Translations under genes and position numbers: made by a program
Part shown: positions 12,535 to 25,149 of the stretch, one piece after another
How the letters are laid out: each line of letters starts with the position of its first letter
How positions within the stretch are numbered: the first letter of the stretch is position 1
Notes under the pieces: model-generated
What the model saw: the letters and a program-made list of their open reading frames with translations, nothing else
Databases searched by the model: none
What the model was told of the DNA's origin: nothing
Assembly: GCA_964007475.1 (NCBI GenBank)
Contig: OZ023275.1
Coordinates: forward strand, 930,001-994,000
Direction: 5' to 3'
DNA: 64,000 nt
Source: Hybos culiciformis
Lineage: Eukaryota > Arthropoda > Insecta > Diptera > Hybotidae

Positions 12535-13504
12535 ACATCTTTTCTTCTTAATTCAACAATTAAGAATTTTCTTTTTTTCTTATAATTTAAAAAATACAAT
12601 GTGAATCATCAAAGTTAATTAGACTTTTAAATTCAATATTATATTTAAAAAATACATTAATTATATTTCTTTCTGTAGTTTTTAACCACAAAATATGGAA
12701 ATTATAATACAAGAATAAAAACAATAAAAAATCTGGGTAAATTATATTTACCCACAAAAAAAAACTAGTGTATTTTTTTTTTATAAAACTATTTCATGTA
12801 CCTACCAATTTGATTAACAATAGGTTTGTTCTCACAGAAGATAAGAATTATTCCTTTTCAACTGTTCTTCAATCAATCTTCTTTTTTTGAAAAATGAACT
12901 ACATTCTTCTCCAGCCTCCAGTGTATTTTTTGCTTGATTGATAGAAACAAAGATGTTTGATTACAATAGGTAATGTTTGTTTTGTGATTTTTTTTTATAT
13001 GCATTTTATTTTTTTACTTCTATATTATTACTTTATACTCTGTCTAAAATATAGTAATAATTTAATATAACTAAAATCTTCGTCATTATTCAGCCAAGTC
13101 TTATAAAGTTTGATGTTTTGCTTCGAAACAATAGTATGTATCTTATTTGTATCCTGTGTTTAATTGTTAGGTGAAATAAATTTTGACTACATTTGCAAAT
13201 ATTTAATATAATGTTCGTTCGTGTACGAAAACAATAATTAGTTTTGTTTCTTAATTATTTGAAAATTTTCTATACTTTCTTACGTTAAACTGAATTTCAA
13301 AATTATGTATCAAATTATTATTAGATTCAAGAAAAAACACAACTCTACCAGCTAATGTTAAAAATTGTTTGAGCGATAATTTTTCAGCGACTTCGTATTT
13401 TCATATGTTCATGCATTTCAATTTTATTTTTAGAATATTAATAAACATTATTTAAATTTTTCCTTACTTTTATTTTATTTTTTATTATATTAAATAAAAT
13501 AAAA

Positions 13505-16500
13505 ATGATATCATTTAATCATTTGAAGATACCATTTGATGTTGATAATTTTGAAAAATTATTCAATAAGAAGAATCAACCGTATTACAGAAAGATTCAA
13601 GGTATGCAAAATTTAAAGTAATATGTACTAAATATTATTTTTACGTGATTGGCGTAAGTAAGAAAAAAAATTCAAAAAAATAGGGCAAGAGGCAGGAATC
13701 GAAATTTCATTTTTTTTTTTTTTTTTTGGAGTTGAATGTACTAGAATTAGTTCTTATTGATGTGATGTTAATGATGCTTAAATAATAATGTAAAAAATAA
13801 GTTTAAAAAGGGAAAAAAATTATAACTTTATTTAATTATTATATCAATTCAATGTGAATATGCCGAAAATTTTAATTAGTGAATTTTAACGTGAATTTTT
13901 TTTCAAAAAATTAAAGCCCCATTATAATGATATAATATTTTAGTCAGAAAAATTTTCATAATTTTAAGCTTTTATCGATTTTTCTTTATTAAATTAAAAT
14001 AATTTTTAAGTGCTTATGTACATACCTACATTACATGCCTATTAAAAAAAGAATTATTATTCTAAAAATGCATTCTTTTTGCAAATAATAAATCAATGCA
14101 ATGGCTAAAATGATAAGCAGCATGTTAACGGATTTAATAACTCAATATCTCTAAATTATTATGTTTTTAAATTATATTATTGTATACTATACTAAAGAAA
14201 ATAATATATAATTTCCAGAAGTCACGAAATATTTAGATATTGTCAAGGTATTCAAATGTATCGATGAAAAAATTACGATTAAAATTGATAAATATGACGA
14301 GATATCTGAAAAATTACGAGACGAAGGTGATTGCTGTATATTTCAAAATGATGGAGATGTTGATGCAAACGACACTTGGAAAGCATACAAACTTTATAAT
14401 GAAAGTATTTGTTATGCCGAATCTAAAATGAATTTGGCGAAAGGTTTTAAAGCAAGATCGGATATTTTATTCCGATGGAAAAATTATAATGAATGTTTGG
14501 AAAACATTGAACTGGCTAAAGATTACGGTTACCCAAAAAATTTAACGCTTGCTAGAGAAGAAGAATGTAGAAAAAGACTGTTAGAACTTAAGGATCTTGG
14601 TTTGGTAAGTCATAATTTTTGTTAACAAAAGAAGTCGAATTTTTTCGTTTGTGAAACAGGTTTAAAAAAAAAAAAAAAAAAAAAAGCATATGTAATAGTA
14701 TTATTAAGAGCATTATCCTTTTTTATTTTGAAAAATAGTAGCACAAATAAATTTCATATGGATGACAAAAAATTTTTTTTTTCCAATTCAGGATTCTAGA
14801 ATAAAAATGTTAAATAAAGCAAACTTTTCCCACACTCACAAATAACATTTTTTCTATTGTATTGCAGAGTAACTTGGATAAGATTCGATATTTACAAGTT
14901 AGTTACCCTCCACATCGCAAGATACCTTTCGTAGCTGATTGTATTGAAATTGGAAGGTCTACAGAATACGGACGTTTTATTTACACAACAAAAAATTTAT
15001 ATCCTGGAGATGTAATTTCAATTGAGAATAATTTCGAAAGCTGCCTTATGCCTCATGAAAAATATTTGCATTGTTATAAATGCAAGAAAGAAAGCTTAAC
15101 ACTTATACCCTGTTCATCATGTACGAGTATTATGTATTGTAATGAGAATTGTAAACAAGAAGATATTACCCACAAATATGAATGTCCATGTATTGATTTA
15201 TTATTTCAACTTTTCAATGATTGTCATTTGTTGACTCTTAGGGTAGTGCTCTCAATACTGGCTGAATTCAAAACAATTGAAGAGTGCAAACAATTTATTA
15301 ATGATCCAGAAAATCAAAATTTAGATGCATTTAAACTGAATTATATGAATTTTTCGAAAAAGGAATATTTAAAATGTATACTCGGATTAGTTTCTAATGA
15401 AGAAAAAAGGTCGACTGAAGATTTGTTTAAAAAAGCAACTGCCGTTGCGATAATAAAACATTACCTTTTAAAACAATCTTTAGAATTAAAAAAAACAATT
15501 AGTGATGAAGATGAAGAATTTTTATCAGAGCTACTTTTTAAAAGCATGCTACTTTGCTCAGAGAATGGATTTAGTTTAACACATTATGAAACCGTTGACG
15601 ATAAAAATTTTCCTGAAACTTACGGTGCTGGAATTTTTGGTTAGTATGTAAAAACCGAAATCATTTGTGAAAATTGGAATTAACTAACTTTAAAGATATT
15701 TTTTTATTTAAATTCGTTTGTATTTAATTCAAAATTTAAAGGATTTTCATCATTAATGACACATTCTTGTGCCCCAAATGTGGAAGGAATTTTCAAAAAT
15801 AGCAAGATATATGTAATTGTATTAAGGCCGATTGAAAAAAACGGAATAATCTACAATAGTTATGGGTAAAATGTTTTAATAAATCAATACTCCCATTCAC
15901 TTTTCAATTTAGTCAAGTTCGGTTGAAAAAAATATGTAAAAAAACCATAATGTGCAGTTGATATAAAACTAGTAAGAAGTTCTTGTGTACCTACCTACAT
16001 CTTTTATAAATTTTAAAATATGTAGGTAATATAATTTTATAAAATGTTTGTAGACCAACATTTTTCCTTTGGCCATAGTTTTAAAACTTAAACTATCTCT
16101 CTTGTTCATGAGGATAATTTTCTTATTTCACTAACAGAATACACATTTTATAATTGTAATTTTTTCGGAACCTGAAGTTTAAAAGTTTTATGTTAGCAAT
16201 AGAACTGCAATAGAACAGCGTTTCGTTGCGTCTTTATAAAAATATATTCAAAAAATAATTCATAAAAAATAGTATTTTAAAATCGAATTATGTTTGAAAT
16301 GGGAGTAAAAAACTAAATTTTAATATACATAGTATAAAAAATCTTAGATAGGTACTTATCAAGTGACCAACATTTTCAGACAAAGATATGATCTTCATGA
16401 GAGAGAAAAACGGATTATTAAACTGAAAAATAATTATCATTTTATTTGCAAATGCGAGGCCTGCGTTAATGACTACAATTTGAAAACAATTTATGAATTA

Positions 16501-16728
16501 CCGGAACTCATCACTGAAGATGACAAAAAGCGGTTGAAAGAAAATAATCGAGAAATCGCATTAAAGATATTCAATCTTTCATCTTCATTTTTAAAGAAAT
16601 ACTCTACATGTTATCCTTGTAATCAAATTGTGATGCATGAACATTATTTAAGAATTTCTTGCAGCATGTTAATCGATAGCTTTAGTTTATTTTTCAAAAC
16701 ATCGCGTTTTGACTGTAGTTTACTTTGA
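13505..16728 (+). CDS. Smyd4-like: SMYD4-like SET/MYND protein, copy A
   Basis: Five exons (13505-13601, 14219-14604, 14868-15639, 15742-15865, 16380-16728) join with consistent phases into 575 residues ending TGA. Residues about 60-160 form a TPR-like N-terminal region with the SMYD4-typical KLYNESICYAES and NYNECLENIELAKDYGYPKN. A split SET domain starts near residue 195 (GRFIYTTKNLYPGDVIS). A MYND zinc finger follows, with Cys230, Cys233, Cys243, Cys246, Cys252, Cys256, His263 and Cys267. The SET core resumes at THSCAPN (425-431) and NSYG, and a post-SET CKCEAC lies at 483-488. Family members are putative protein lysine methyltransferases acting in cytoplasm or nucleus. The canonical NHSC Asn is Thr here, so catalytic strength is uncertain. 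Its tandem paralogue, copy B, follows 1.8 kb downstream. The start is the only ATG upstream of the first donor that fits both copies. An AATAAA lies at 16845-16850. Confidence 0.88.
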
Positions 16729-18562
16729 AAATTATTTTTAATGATTTTTACACTGATGTTCGAAATATTGATCTTATGATGTTAAATCTTCCAACGAAAT
16801 TTAGGAAACGAATAATGTTAAAATTTTATTTATTAAATAATTAAAATAAAATTGTTTTTAAAAATTAAATCAAAGTGTAATATTTTCTTAATTTCTAATT
16901 TTGTGGAGTAGAAGATTAACTATCAAGTGAATTTGAACTAAAGTTTAGAACAGTTTAATATCCTGCTCCTCGGTGAGATATAGGAAATACTTAGTGCAAA
17001 GGTAGAGTTTAATAAAATTAATTCACAGCGTCCATCAGTACTAAGATGATTTCAAATCCTAGAAAGTTTTGGCAATTTGTGAACACTAAAAATAAATGTG
17101 ATAATTGTTCCACTTATCTAGAATATTTAAGTAATTTAAATATATCAAATTTTTTTATTAGAATAAAATATTACATAAGATTAATATGGGAAGAACCTCT
17201 CTAACTCATACACTTAATAAGTCAGAAATCTGTATAACATAATTTATTTCCGGCCGCTCATATTTGTATGAAAACATGCCTCTATAACTCAGACCATGTC
17301 TGTAGGATATCTGAGAGAATATTTCATACATTTTTTAACTAAAAAATCTCGGTAAACACAAGTTTAAAAAAATTAAATTAAACATGAAGTTTTTTTTTTC
17401 GTGTAGCCAAATATCTATTTTTTCCCTTGAGAGTATAAGTAAGAGAAGTTATACCCGTAATAAAATAACCTGCTGATTTGATTGTCTATAAAACAACCAA
17501 AACAACCAGGAGAGGAAGTTTTAATGAATCTTAGTAACTTTAATAATGATTAACAGGACCTAATTTTCCTGATTTTATATTAAAGAATTGTAAGGATATC
17601 TAATATCTGGTTATTTCGTTGGCATCTTTATTTTAATTTTAAATAGTGAACCAGCCTTAGTGTGTGATTACTAAAAATATAATTATTTTGTGTTCAATTC
17701 TGATGTATATTCATTAAACAATTTCTTTGATCGTTCTGCTCTTCTTTAATTAGCCAAATGATTAATATATGTACATGTTGTAATATAACTTTTCAAACAT
17801 GATATTGAAGTATTTATTATTATATAGTGGAATTTTATCTTATAAGTGGTGTGTCTACGGTATGAACTAACAAGTATTATTTTAAAAAATATATTTTTAG
17901 ATTAGATTAGAATATAATTTTAGTTTCAATATTGTTACATTGTAGCTTTGTTGGCTCGGGATTGAAATTGCAAGTTAAATTGAATTGAAGATTATTGAAA
18001 TTAAAATATCATATTGTAGTATTAATTAATGAAATGTTGTTTTATAAGTGGTTTAAGTGGTAAGTTATTACTCAATATTGTTTTAAAAAAATTATTTTTA
18101 GATTAGATTAGATTATTATAATTATTACATTGTAACTTTGTTGGATTAGAACTGAATTTAAAATTTAATTTGTATAATGTATGTTACTTTCCTGATATTT
18201 TCAATTTCATATACGAGTTCAGTTAAAATTTGGTCACAAATCAAATAATTCAATATTCCGCGCAATATTTTAACAAAATCTACAAAGGAAAAAAAAAAAT
18301 ATTTTAGTCGATTTTAGAAGCTAGAAATTATTATCGACTTCGCCTTTTCATGTACATATATGTTTTAAAATTAAATTTATGTTTTTCTTTTTTGTTAAAG
18401 AAGTTCATAATTTAGTAAAATAAAAAAAAACTGATTTCAGTTAACAATAACCATTCGACTTTATCGATCGATTTTTTTTAAATAATTATTAGATAATTAT
18501 AATTATAAATATAATTTACTTCAAAATTTCTTATTTCATATATAAAAATAATTGAAATTAAA
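16729..18562. other. Spacer between the SMYD4-like copies with a diverged tandem duplication
   Basis: No gene is seen. Two imperfect direct copies of roughly 140-200 bp occur at about 17841-18010 and 18042-18178. Both read TATAAGTGGT, then an ATTTTTAGATTAGATTAGA block, then TTACATTGTA(G/A)CTTTGTTGG. They have diverged by small indels. The rest is AT-rich and would contain the promoter of copy B. Confidence 0.55.
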
Positions 18563-21500
18563 ATGATATCATTTAATGATTTGAAGATACCATTTGAAAA
18601 TGAAGATTTCGTTGAATTATTTAATGACAAAAATCAATCAACATACATGAAAATTCTTGGTATGCAAAAAATTAATTTTTTTAAACGAAATTTTAACAAG
18701 CTGAAAAAAAGATAGTAATGATAAGTGAAAGTAATGATAATTGAAAAATAGAAAATAGTACGACCATTTCATTTTTCAAAAATTTAAAAAAAAAAAATAG
18801 AAGGGCATGCAGAAATTATTTTGGTTATTTTGGAAACAATTTTTTTTTAAATACATAAGTGGGCCTAAGTATAAAATTGCACATTACGTAAGTTGGTCGT
18901 AAATTGTTCAATGTTAAAAAAAAAAAATATATTTCAGTTGAAAACAACATTACCATCATTTTTCAGCTTTTATCGATTTTACTCAATATTGGGTACTTAT
19001 ATATACCTATACACTTATATATACCTATACACTTAAATATTAAGTTGATAAACTTATTTTATACGGTCTATTTTGATTTTCTTTAAATTTAAATGATAAT
19101 CGAAATAAATGTAATCTATAAGTGGAATAAAATTAGTAAAATGTTAGTGGTATGTTTTAAAAACTCATTCCCTGTAATTAAAAACTAAAATTAACCATGT
19201 TCTAAATCTAACTAATGTGTCATATATAATTTATAGAAGTCAAGAAATATTTAGATATTGTCAAGGTATTCAAATGCATAGATGAAAAAATCAACTTAAA
19301 AACTGATAAATCTGACGAAAAATCTGAAAAATTAAGAGATGAAGGTGACCGCTATTTAAATCAAAATAATGGAGATGTTGAAGCTAATGATGCTTGGAAA
19401 GCATACAAACTTTATAATGAAAGTATTTGTTATGCCGAATCTAAAATGAATTTGGCGAAAGGTTTTAAAGCAAGATCGGATATTTTATTCCGATGGAAAT
19501 ATTATGGTGAATGTTTGGAAAACATTGAATTAGCTAAAACTTACGGTTGCGCAAAAAATTTGTTGATTAGTAGAGAACAAGAATGTAGGGAAAAAATTTT
19601 AACACTTAATAATCTTAAATTGGTGAGTTATAATTTTTTCTTAAAACATCAGGTTAGTAGAATTTTCTCATATCCATTGTTTGTCATGGCTTGTTTTTGG
19701 TGATTAATAATGTGTTGTGGTGATTTATGTGATTAATAGTTAAAAACATAAACTTCTTTTAAAAAAAAACACTCTCAAAACCATTTTCGTTTCCTGAAAC
19801 ATAAACTTCTATTTATGTCATCATCAGAAAATAAGTTCTTTTATTTTATTTTACAGAATGATATTGAAAAAGATTTTTCTTTACAACTAAGTTATCCTCC
19901 ACATCGTGAGGTGCCTTTTGTAGCGGATTGTATAGAAATAGGAAAGTCTTCTGAATGCGGGCGTTTTATTTATACAACAAAAAATTTACACCCAGGAGAC
20001 GTAATTTCAATTGAGAATAATTTTGAAAGTTGCCTTATGCCAGAATCAAAATATTTACATTGCTACAATTGCAAGAAAGAAAGCTTAACACTTATACCGT
20101 GTTCATCATGTACAAGTGCCATGTTTTGTAATGAGAATTGTAAATTAAAAGCTGTTACTCACAAATATGAATGCCCTTGCATTGATTTATTATATCACCT
20201 TTTCTATGATTGCCATTTATTGACCCTCAGGGTAATACTCTCGATATTGGCTGAATTCGAAACAATTGAAGAGTGCAAAAGATTTATTAATGATCCAGAA
20301 AATCAAAATTTAGATGCATTTAAATTAAATTATACGACATTTTCGAAAAGGGAATATTTAAAATGTATTCTCGGATTAGAGAAAAATGAGGAAAAAAGAT
20401 CAACAGAAGATCTATTCGAAAAATCAACTGCTGTTGCTATAATAAAACATTACCTTTTGAAACACTCGTTAGAGTTAAAAAAAAAAATTGGGGACGAAAA
20501 TGATGAATTTTTCTCAGACTTACTCTTTAAGGGTATGTTATTTTGTTCTGAAAATGGATTTTTCCTGAGACATTATGAGACAATAGAAGAAACTAGGAAT
20601 TCTCTTCAAATTTATGGATCTGCAATTTTTGGTTAGTGAATAATACAGTCTTATTTTAACGCTTTTATAAGAACCTACCATCAATTCTTGAAGTATCTTA
20701 TGATCATGTTTCTAAGAGAAATTTTCATTACAGGGTTTTCATCAATGATGCCTCATTCTTGTGCACCTAATGTACAAGGAATCTTCAAACAAAACAAGAT
20801 GTACTTAGTTGTTTTGAGGCCAATCGAAAAGAATGGAAAGATTTGCAATAATTATGGGTAAATATGTATTTTTAATGAAGGAATACTCCCATTAACTGTT
20901 GTAACTCAAAAATGAGTGAATTTGCACTCCTAGGTTAAATAACTAAGTATATCTTCAAAATAAACTATATAGGTGGGTACTACGGGCACCTATGCACTTT
21001 TGTGTATACAATTTGTTGGGTGTTAAATGGTAAGTTATTAAATTAAATGGTTACCACTATTTCTTGAAAAGTTATTACACTTTTTTAGATATATCCTTTT
21101 TCAAAATGTTTATTGATTTTTTTTAATTTTTCAGTTTTATATAATGTTGGATGATCCAAACTATATAGATTGGCGGACTGGTGGTTGGTCAGTGATATTT
21201 GCGGACAGCCTCTGTACTCCCTACACAAAAATAGGGCAAATCGGGCAAAAAAAAATAAAATGCCCATACAAAATGGATGAAAACATTGGGGGCCATATCT
21301 CTGAAACGGGGCCTGGTTTGGGCACAGCCTGTTCCTCCCCTCCAAGTTTCAGCGGATTCTGAGTGGTTCACGTAAACTGCAGTTTAGCCATAATTCATAA
21401 TATTATAATCTCATGTTATAGCTGAAATCTAGATCTTATAATATGCTTTCCAAATTGAGATATTAAAAAACAAAACAAACCAGATTTTATAGAAAAAAAT

Positions 21501-22459
21501 TAAAGCTAGATCTATTTAAAAAATTGTTATCAGGGTTTAAAAAATTAGGAACGGGTTTTAAAATATTTGAAATACGTGGCACTCAAGTCTTCTTTTAGGT
21601 TATGTTTGGTTAAGTATGTTAGGTTGTAGCGGGTCGGGAATTTCTGTATTCCGCCGCACTTAGGCCTGTTGGCCTGTTGTACCACTCTATCCGATGGGTC
21701 TTTTATTCCCCATCGAGCCACCCTACTCCTTTCATAAACCTAATTAAGTTCCCTGGCTTGTGTCTTTGAAGTTCTTTAGGGCAAAGAGGCAAAATGATAT
21801 TCCGTTTATCATTATTCATTAACATTAAATAATCCTCTGTATGCGAATAAAAGCTTTCGACCGCACAATTCAAGGAGCATTTAAGCCATATTAAATTTAA
21901 TCGCCCTAATAAATCAAGTATAGCTGTTCATGGTTGAATATTAAAACGTTGCAAGTCCATATTTCCTAAAATTTGATTCTTACTAATGTTGTATCGTTTT
22001 TATCGAAAAATACTTTAGTTTTAGTCTAAAATGGAAAAAATAATCAAAAATGCACCTTTTTTTATGGGAGTATCAAGAAAGATAAAATATTGATTACAAT
22101 AATGTGAAAAAATTAAAATTTTTTTTAGACCAAGATTTGACGTCCAGGAAAAAGAAGAACGCATGATTTATCTAAAAACTAATTATCATTTCACTTGCGA
22201 ATGTGAATGTTGCATTAATGATTACAATTTGAAGACAAAGTATGATTTACCTGAGCTCATCAATGAAGAAGACAAAAAGTTGTTAAAAGAAAAAAATCGA
22301 GAAACCGCATTAAAAATATTCAAGCTTTCATCGACATTTTTACAAAAATACGCTACAAGTTATCCTTGTCATCAAATTGTGATGCATGAACATTATTTAA
22401 AAATTTCTTTTAGCATGTTGATCGATAGTTTTAGTTTATTTTTCAAAATATCGCGATAG
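18563..22459 (+). CDS. Smyd4-like: SMYD4-like SET/MYND protein, copy B
   Basis: Five exons (18563-18659, 19237-19622, 19857-20631, 20734-20857, 22129-22459) give 570 residues ending TAG. Intron phases match those of copy A at every junction, and exons 1, 2 and 4 have exactly the same lengths. The architecture is a TPR-like N-terminus, a split SET starting at GRFIYTTKNLHPGDVIS, a MYND finger with all eight ligands at the same positions as copy A, SET core PHSCAPN (426-432), NNYG, and post-SET CECECC (484-489). The Asn of the NHSC motif is Pro here. Intron 4 is enlarged to 1.27 kb and contains repeat-derived DNA. Exon 2 shares a 107-bp stretch identical at the nucleotide level with copy A. The likely role is a protein methyltransferase or a catalytically weakened paralogue; the substrate is unknown. 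Confidence 0.88.
18995..19030. repeat. Two-copy 18-bp tandem duplication in intron 1 of copy B
   Basis: The unit ACTTATATATACCTATAC is repeated twice without mismatch, a slippage-type repeat inside the intron. Confidence 0.75.
21170..21370. repeat. Decayed relative of the palindromic element at 58.3 kb, in an intron
   Basis: Within intron 4 of SMYD4-like copy B, GACTGGTGGTTGGTCAGTGA with following ATTTGCGG (21176-21203) matches, with few changes, GAACTGGTGGTCGGTCAGTG and following GGATTTGCGG at 58461-58490. Directly after it, CCTCTGTACTCCCTACACAA followed by AAATAGGGCAAATCGGGC corresponds to the outer arm CCTCTACGCCCTCCGCAAAA plus ATGGGGTCAATCGGGC near 58572-58607. The middle of the arm and the inverted partner are missing. 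The GC-richer sequence continuing to about 21370 is of unknown origin. Short open frames on both strands here are chance frames in repeat DNA. Confidence 0.6.
21590..21790. repeat. GC-richer repeat-like block in intron 4 of copy B
   Basis: The block starts with a TTAGGTTATGTTTGGTTAAG-like run reminiscent of degraded TTAGG/GGTTA sequence. It continues with GTAGCGGGTCGGGAA, TTAGGCCTGTTGGCCTGTTG and GATGGGTCTTTTATTCCCCA. Its base composition contrasts with the surrounding intron, and no frame is coding. It looks like the end of a dispersed element, but I cannot name the family. Confidence 0.4.
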
Positions 22460-23068
22460 TTAGTTAAACAAAATTTTTAATGTTTTTATGGTGATGGATT
22501 AAATAATATAATACATCAATGAACTTATGTATATTAATTGTAGAATATACAACATTTATGTAAAAGTTCATTACATTAGATAGTGATCTTATGATCTTGT
22601 CAATCTTTCAACGAAACGAAAGGTTTTAGATTAAAGTTGTAAAAATATTTTTCATAATTGTTAAAATATATATTGTTTTAAAAAATTTATCATTGTTTGT
22701 TTGAATGTATGTTGAATGAAATAATGGAGGAACAATTTTATTGAAATAAGAGTTTTGTTAGAACAAATGTGAATAAGTTTTTAAAAAAACAAATTTAAAA
22801 ACAATAATTATGGACATGATTTAAATGATACAGTTCTTTATATTATATTACACATGACAATGCGGGTTTTTAATTTATTTTTTGCCCTCGAAAATAAAAT
22901 GTGTTGAACCCGTGGATAATCGACTTCAAAAGTTTTCACTTCTTAATTATTATATAATTCGAAACTTTTGTGATTCATGCAAGGTTTAGAAATGATTTTA
23001 ATTATTCTTCTATTTTCCAATTCTAGTACCTACAATTATTTAAAGATTAGAAAAAATATCGTTAATTA
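22460..23068. other. Convergent 3' flanks of SMYD4-like copy B and Dnmt2
   Basis: AT-rich DNA between the stop codons of two convergent genes. It should hold both 3'UTRs. No other feature is seen; the open frame at 22977-23384 on + is antisense to Dnmt2 and not a gene. Confidence 0.6.
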
Positions 23069-24289
23069 TTATTTATTGCTTATTATTTTATTACCTAATC
23101 CAGAAAATAATGTTCTTATTAATTTTCCAACAACTAAAACATTAATACTGTTTCCTAATAATCTATATTTCTGCTTACTTGTAACCTCTTTTGGAAAATC
23201 AAATTCATTTGGAAAAGACATCAATTTGCTAACTTCTTTTGACGTAAAATACCTAATTCGAAGGCTTTTCAATACTTTTAAATATTCAACTGAATGCTTA
23301 TCAATTTTTTCTAAATTATCAAATATTTCATTTATTTCTTTACGAGATTTTGATGAAAACACTGATCCAGTACCTTCAGCGTAATGTGTGTAAGCCTTCG
23401 TGAAACAACATGAATTAATATCTTCGGCTGAAACTATATCCATTATCATCAAACGTTTCTCCAAAATATTTTCAGATAGATACATTTCCGTGGAAATTTC
23501 GGAATTTGATTCCAACACATCACTTATGTGAGTCGTCTGCACTGAATCGGATTCACCTGGAAGATTTGTCCAAATTTTTTCACCTCCAAATGAAAAATCA
23601 TTTTTTCTCCTTGCTAAGCAAAAATATCGATATCTTGTATTGGGAACACCAAATTGAGATGGACTTAATATAAACTCTCTATAATAAAATTTTGTCGATT
23701 TCAAGGTATCAATGAATAAATTTCTGGCCGTTGAAATTTCAAACCCTTTCACATTTTCCATTAAGATAAAATCAATCTCAGATAAATCTTTCAGCAATTC
23801 GCAAATATGCTTTAAGGCATCACATCGATTGTCATTTAATCCTTTTTGGCATCCAACACGGGTAAATGGTTGACATGGTGGAGACATTAAAATAACATTC
23901 ACATTTAAATTTTTCACAATTTTTGGGGTAAGTTTTTGAATGTTATTATTCAAAATTTTTATTTCCGGATGATTATGTTGATAAACTTTGTTTGCAATTG
24001 GATTTATGTCAACAGCTGTAACAACTTTTCCAGGAATATTTGAATCTAAAATATTAATAAATTGTTATTTACGTTTTAATAAAATAATTTTAAGGGCTAC
24101 GTTTAAGTGCCCGAATATTTAAAGAAGAAAATATGATAGTTATTCGGAAGAGAATAAAATTAAAAACACATTATATAAAACTCCTTAAAAACTTATGTAG
24201 GTTACGTACCTACCTACCAACTTACATTTGAATGCATAATTCATTCCACCGATTCCGCTGAAGAGCTCTAAAATTCTTATGTTTTCCAT
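23069..24289 (-). CDS. Dnmt2: tRNA (cytosine-5-)-methyltransferase Dnmt2/TRDMT1
   Basis: Two exons on the minus strand, 24289-24226 and 24045-23069, separated by a 180-bp GT-AG intron, encode 346 residues. This is close to the usual insect Dnmt2 length. Exon 1 gives MENIRILELFSGIGGM, the SAM-binding motif I. Exon 2 continues with VVTAVDINPIANKVY (motif II), motif IV SPPCQPFTRVG with catalytic Cys79, motif VI ENV at 118-120 in MENVKGFE, motif VIII SQFGVPNTRYRYF, the Dnmt2-specific CFTKAYTHYAEGTG starting at residue 235, and motif X LLGNSINV near the C-terminus. Dnmt2 proteins look like DNA methyltransferases but methylate C38 of tRNA-Asp and some other tRNAs. All catalytic motifs appear intact, so the enzyme is probably active. 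It lies divergent to Kap3 and convergent with the second SMYD4-like gene. Confidence 0.96.
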
Positions 24290-25149
24290 TTTACTTCGAA
24301 TTTATTTTTAAAGATGAATGTTGCATAAAGATAATCTCTAAAAATAAACAACAAAACGGATGTTTAAAAAATATGGAAAATTAACAGGTAGGTAAAACTT
24401 ACAGAAAGCACTGCAGAAAATTTAAGTAAGCTCTGTAGTTACCTAAGTAGGTACTTATTTCATAAATATTTTTAACCATTATACTCGTTATTTAGATTTT
24501 TAAGGCGAGGATAAAGAAATGTCAAAATTGTCACTCTCCTTCTGAATTTTGAAATAATTTTTTATCTGATGTGATTAAAATTTCTGGTTTTCAGAAAAAC
24601 TCTTGATTGCTCACATATAAGCTTTGATAGATGAATAGTGTCGAAATGATTACCAAACAAATCAGAACAAAAGAGAATCTTATATTGTTTTTAAATTTTG
24701 AAACAAATATAGGTACCTACCTACCCTAGGTAGAGGTAGGTTGTTAAGCAGGCACTTTCACGGCACACGAACACGTGCATACTGCATAGGAAGGATTGCC
24801 ATTTTTTCATTTGCAAAAAATTCTTATACCTATCGTAGCCATAGAAAATTTTAACTTTATCGTTGTCGTTGATAAGTTAAAAAAAAAAGTAACCTACCTC
24901 GGCTGGGGCTGGGAAGATGAAGAATTGCAAAACAATATGAATTGATTAATGATATAAAAGATTCTGATTTTATGAAAAATTTATTTGAATGAATAGTAAA
25001 AATTAAAAAAATAAACAAATAACAAAAATAAACTCTTTTTTCAACCAGTACTGCTACTGCATATTATGAATTTTTAATCATAAGATCACAACCACAAACC
25101 ACACCGACACTACAAATTTTCATATTCAAATAAAAATACACAATACATT

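Larger units (their letters stand above)
11851..13504. other. H3.3 3' flank and intergenic DNA with one hairpin
   Basis: AT-rich DNA with no gene seen. It contains an 18-bp perfect inverted repeat (AACAAAATAAATTGAATT at 12454-12471 and its complement at 12517-12534) around a 45-base spacer. The presumed promoter of the first SMYD4-like gene lies near the right end; no clear core promoter motif stands out. Confidence 0.5.

Noticed and set aside
21085..21371. Three overlapping open frames in intron 4 of SMYD4-like copy B
   Set aside because: Frames on both strands cover the same GC-richer repeat sequence and resemble no protein; the region is intronic and repeat-derived.
22977..23384. 135-codon frame on the + strand opposite Dnmt2
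   Set aside because: It is the antisense shadow of a well-supported Dnmt2 exon.
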